A DNA stretch of 64,000 nucleotides. It comes from Flavonifractor sp. An100. Lineage in GTDB: Bacteria; Bacillota; Clostridia; Oscillospirales; Oscillospiraceae. Location: the NCBI RefSeq assembly GCF_002161175.1, contig NZ_NFMA01000012.1:24165-88164 (forward strand). Direction: 5' to 3'. The notes under the pieces were generated by a model. It was not told the origin of the DNA, ran no database searches, and saw only the letters and a program-made list of their open reading frames with translations. Positions within the stretch are counted from its first letter, which is position 1, and each line of letters starts with the position of its first letter. The position numbers were made by a program, and so were the translations under genes. Shown here piece after piece: positions 61,594 through 64,000 of the stretch.

Positions 61594-61607
61594 TGAAATG
61601 AATTTCA
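61594..61607. promoter_or_regulatory. Candidate RpiR-type operator
   Basis: TGAAATGAATTTCA has six-base arms TGAAAT/ATTTCA in perfect inverted repeat, a form common for MurR/RpiR-family sites. TTGACG follows at 61610. It is 137 bases upstream of the rpiR start, so autoregulation is plausible. Confidence 0.5.
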
Positions 61608-61743
61608 TTTTGACGTTCTATATTACGCATGTATTTCCTTATCTAAAAGAGCTCTGGGCCGATTATGGGGTGTGGCTTAACGGTACTTCGGACGAATACA
61701 GCCATCCTCTAAGCCTCAAACCGTATAGAATAGGAGATTATTT

Positions 61744-62625
61744 ATGATTGCGAAGCGATCTGATCTGCTTTTATCCTCCAAAATTCAGGCAGTGCGAAAC
61801 AGTTTAAGCAATAAAGAACGTAAAATTGCCGATTACATCCTGGCGAATCCAGAGTCTCTTGCCAGTTGCACTGCGGTACAATTGGCTGAAAAAAGCGGAA
61901 CCAGTAGCGCAACAGTGGTGCGGTTCTGTAGAAGTTGTGGTTTTACTGGCCTTAATGAACTAAGACTATATTTTTCCAGAGAGGTTCTGACAGAATGCAG
62001 CCAACATACCGAAATTCAAACAAATGACTCAGTCTCCGTGGTGAAACAAAAGGTGAAGGCATATCACGAGACGGTCCTACGCAATGTTTTGTCTGCTTCT
62101 GACGAAAAATCCTATGAAGCTGCGGCCAATTCACTACTCCATGCCAATAAGGTCCTACTTAGCGGTGTCGGTGGATCTCAAGTGACCGCTGGTATGATGA
62201 TGGACTCTTTTTTAAATCTGCGAATCCCCTGTCAATACTATTCAGACCCTGTCACAGCTACCTACATGGCAAACCTGTTGACGGCAGAAGATGTGTTTTT
62301 TTCCATCATGTATACCGGAAGTAACCGCATCCTGGTGGAAGATATGAAAGCCGCCCGCGCCAACGGCGCAACAGTCATTCTTCTGTACGGCGTACCTGGA
62401 AGCCCGGCAGAGAAGTATGCAGACATCAAACTGATGTCCAGCATTGTACCTAATGAACAGAAATCCACAGCCATCAGCGTACGAGTCGCGGAACAAATCA
62501 TTATCGAAGTGCTTTATGCACTGATGGAACAGAAGGCCACTGAACAAGGCAGAACCGTTATTCAGGTCGACTCCTTCCTGAAGGCCCACCGATTGTCCGG
62601 GAACTGGCCTCTTCAGCAAAATTAA
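61744..62625 (+). CDS. MurR/RpiR-family regulator (HTH plus SIS domain)
   Basis: A 293-residue regulator. The N-terminal HTH_6 domain includes LSNKERKIADYILANPESLASCTAVQLAEKSGTSSATVVRFCRSCGF; the SIS domain (about 120-260) includes VLLSGVGGSQVTAGMMMDSF and FSIMYTGSNRILVEDMKAARANGA. It senses a phosphorylated sugar or sugar acid. TAGGAGA precedes the ATG. The nearest gene downstream is an esterase; the TRAP operon upstream ends in a terminator. Its target is uncertain. Confidence 0.85.
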   Translation: MIAKRSDLLLSSKIQAVRNSLSNKERKIADYILANPESLASCTAVQLAEKSGTSSATVVRFCRSCGFTGLNELRLYFSREVLTECSQHTEIQTNDSVSVVKQKVKAYHETVLRNVLSASDEKSYEAAANSLLHANKVLLSGVGGSQVTAGMMMDSFLNLRIPCQYYSDPVTATYMANLLTAEDVFFSIMYTGSNRILVEDMKAARANGATVILLYGVPGSPAEKYADIKLMSSIVPNEQKSTAISVRVAEQIIIEVLYALMEQKATEQGRTVIQVDSFLKAHRLSGNWPLQQN

Positions 62626-62637
62626 TAAATTCCCCCT

Positions 62638-62672
62638 AGGCCATCTACACAAATGTAGGTGGTCTTTTTTGT
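62638..62672 (+). terminator. Terminator after rpiR
   Basis: CCATCTACA pairs with TGTAGGTGG around CAAA, followed by TCTTTTTT. The gap from here to 62909 is AT-rich and shows no gene. Confidence 0.8.
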
Positions 62673-62909
62673 AAAATGTAATATATTTTATTTTTTACTT
62701 TTAAATTTAATTGATAATTACATTTTTGCCTACTATGATTAGTTCGATTAAAAGAGAGAATTTGTCGGAGAAGTCATTTGTTTTGTCCCAAGGCGCTCCT
62801 AATAAACACCGCTTCTTAATTTGCGCGCTATGTGCTATTGGATCCAGGCACAATGGAAGTACTTTGTAATGAATACTCGCACTAAGAGGAAAAAGGAAGG
62901 ATGAGTTTT

Positions 62910-63695
62910 ATGGCAACCATGGAAGTGCATTTTTTCTCCGAAACGCTCAAACGAAATGTGACATTCAACGCGATCATTCCAGTCGATAAGCGTTCCATCG
63001 ATGGAAACAAGGTCCGGGAACCCGATTCTCCCATGAAGACCCTATATCTGCTGCATGGCGTATACGGGGATTATACGGAGTGGCTAAACTTTACCCGCGT
63101 CGCACTTTGGGCACAGGACATGAATGTGGCCGTTATCATGCCCTCCGGGGAAAATAAATTCTATTGCGATATCGAAGATGCCAACGACAATTTCGGTAAA
63201 TTTGTGGGCGAAGAGCTGGTGAGCTTTACCCGTAGTCTGTTCCACCTGTCCACCGCTCGGGAAGATACTTATGTAGCAGGCTTATCCATGGGTGGCTTGG
63301 GCGCGCTGCTTACCGGTTTGCGGTATCCAAACACGTTCGGTTACATTGGCGCTTTCTCCAGTGCGTTGATGTTAGACAATACCCCCGTAGATGACAAGGG
63401 AACTCAGCTGATCCACCGTGGAAGCACTGGAGAACCCATCTCCCGTGCGGAGTTCTACGAGAGCAGTGTGGGCAGCCTGGAGAATCTGGACCCCCGGAAC
63501 GATATTTACAAGCTGGTGGACACTTGTGTTGCCGCCGGAAATACTCCAAAAATCTATCAGGCTGTGGGTACCAGCGACTTCCTGTTGTTGTGCAACCGTA
63601 AATTCAAGGATTACCTCGAAAGCAAGGGCGTGGCAGTTCAGTACGAAGAATCCGAAGGCGCCCATGAATGGAACTTCTGGGACCAAGCGCTGTAG
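62910..63695 (+). pseudogene. Alpha/beta-hydrolase esterase (EstA/esterase D-like), C-terminus cut short
   Basis: A 261-residue protein. MKTLYLLHGVYGDYTEW holds the oxyanion region, VAGLSMGGLGALL carries nucleophile Ser126 and EGAHEWNFWDQ the catalytic His. Relatives (tributyrin esterase/acetyl-esterase type, PF00756) continue with a final helix after the H.W.FWD motif; here the frame stops two codons later, at the join with antisense istB sequence. ATG 62910 is preferred (AGGAAGG 10 bases upstream). The triad is present, so residual activity is possible. It may hydrolyse acyl groups of sugars. Confidence 0.7.
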
Positions 63696-63999
63696 CCAGA
63701 TGGTTCTTTCCCGTCCCAACGCTCCCCATAAAAATCAGGTTCTCTTTTGGGGCAAGGAACTGGAGGTCGGTCATGTATTCCTGTGGCAAGCCGCCAGGAA
63801 GTTCAATGGCGGAGTTCCACACAAAATCATCCAGTGTCTTCATCACCCGGAAACCAGTCGTCTTTACCATGCGGTTAATCCGGTTGGTTTCTCGTTCCTG
63901 CAATTCCAGTGTCAAGAGATCGGTCACATACTGCTCGGTATTTTCGTAGGGGACGCTCCGCCAGCCTTTCGCCATGCCGCCCAGCTTCACTTGCCGCAT
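63684..63999 (-). mobile_element. istB: IS21-family IstB-like ATPase, fragment
   Basis: About 105 codons in view, from MRQVKLGGMAKGW at the right edge through LQERETNRINRMVKTTGFRVMKTLDDFVWN and LIFMGSVGTGKNHLATALG, where homology stops at the esterase join. IstB is the ATPase helper of IS21 transposition and is normally about 250 residues. The P-loop reads GTGKN instead of GTGKT, and the Walker B half is missing, so it is inactive. No inverted terminal repeat or target duplication can be seen. The left-hand IS end has been lost. Confidence 0.8.
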
Positions 64000-64000
64000 G

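Larger units (their letters stand above)
61214..61743. other. 530-base gap with terminator and operator, no convincing gene
   Basis: It holds the SDR-operon terminator (61264-61298) and the RpiR-type operator (61594-61607). A 64-codon frame at 61553-61747 has no ribosome site, overlaps the rpiR start and lacks any family motif, so I do not call it. Between 61300 and 61550 I see nothing recognisable. Confidence 0.5.

Noticed and set aside
61553..61747. 64-codon frame before rpiR
   Set aside because: No ribosome site, overlaps the rpiR start and the likely promoter, no recognisable motif.

Overview
The window looks like a chromosome segment of a GC-rich, anaerobic Firmicute, most likely a gut Clostridia of the Oscillospiraceae/Flavonifractor type. 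This is inferred from strong AGGAGG-type ribosome sites, oxygen-sensitive enzymes (pyruvate formate-lyase, an anaerobic sulfatase-maturase-type radical SAM protein, a siroheme/Fe-S reductase), a sporulation-type polysaccharide deacetylase, a BusR-type regulator and many lipoprotein transport receptors. No rRNA, tRNA or CRISPR array was recognised, and the only mobile-element trace is a broken IS21-type istB at the right edge.

Layout. 1-2.5 kb: a dihydroxyacetone-kinase pair (dhaL end, dhaK) with an LsrF-type aldolase/thiolase and a small VOC-fold protein. 2.6-11.5 kb: a sulfur/siroheme island. It holds two tandem ATC-hydrolase-family genes on the minus strand and, divergently, an 856-residue fusion (CoA-disulfide-reductase-like flavoprotein, rhodanese, siroheme sulfite-reductase domain, two 4Fe-4S clusters), an iron-complex-type ABC transporter and a fused siroheme synthase. 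11.8-24.9 kb: a catabolic region full of broken genes (LarA-like end, headless LacI, amidase end, aminotransferase start, LeuC end, two TRAP permease ends, gutted TAXI receptor, Ldh2 start), with intact regulators (Crp, GntR), a DapA-like lyase, a CoADR-like flavoprotein, two RraA-family aldolases, the radical SAM maturase and a deacetylase. 25.3-32.1 kb: LysR regulator, MocA, three-subunit xanthine-dehydrogenase-type molybdenum hydroxylase and an NCS2 purine permease. 32.2-35.1 kb: a second FecBCD-type ABC transporter. 35.3-39.6 kb: a PfkB sugar kinase, pflB and pflA. 39.9-45.7 kb: a small Cys-rich protein, a betaine ABC transporter with a c-di-AMP-type regulator (BusR), a Crp-family regulator and a frameshifted TspO. 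45.9-47.7 kb: remains of a tripartite tricarboxylate transporter. 47.7-54.4 kb: a galactoside operon (alpha-galactosidase, GPH symporter, beta-galactosidase) with its LacI regulator. 54.8-61.2 kb: a GntR-controlled TRAP transporter, split transketolase and short-chain dehydrogenase. 61.7-64 kb: an RpiR regulator, and an esterase cut short against the istB fragment.

Working together: the fusion reductase needs siroheme and iron, and both are supplied by the genes just downstream. The BusR gene sits upstream of a betaine promoter carrying an inverted repeat. The GntR at 54.8 kb and the TRAP operon share the motif TGTCA(G/T)ACA in their promoters.

The most striking structural feature is the recurrent joining of gene halves at deletion-like junctions (about 12.2, 19.54, 20.01, 21.39, 23.79, 47.64 and 63.69 kb). 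It points to extensive decay of carboxylate-catabolism operons, or to an assembly problem that needs excluding. Functions are assigned from sequence motifs read by eye; no database search was run.
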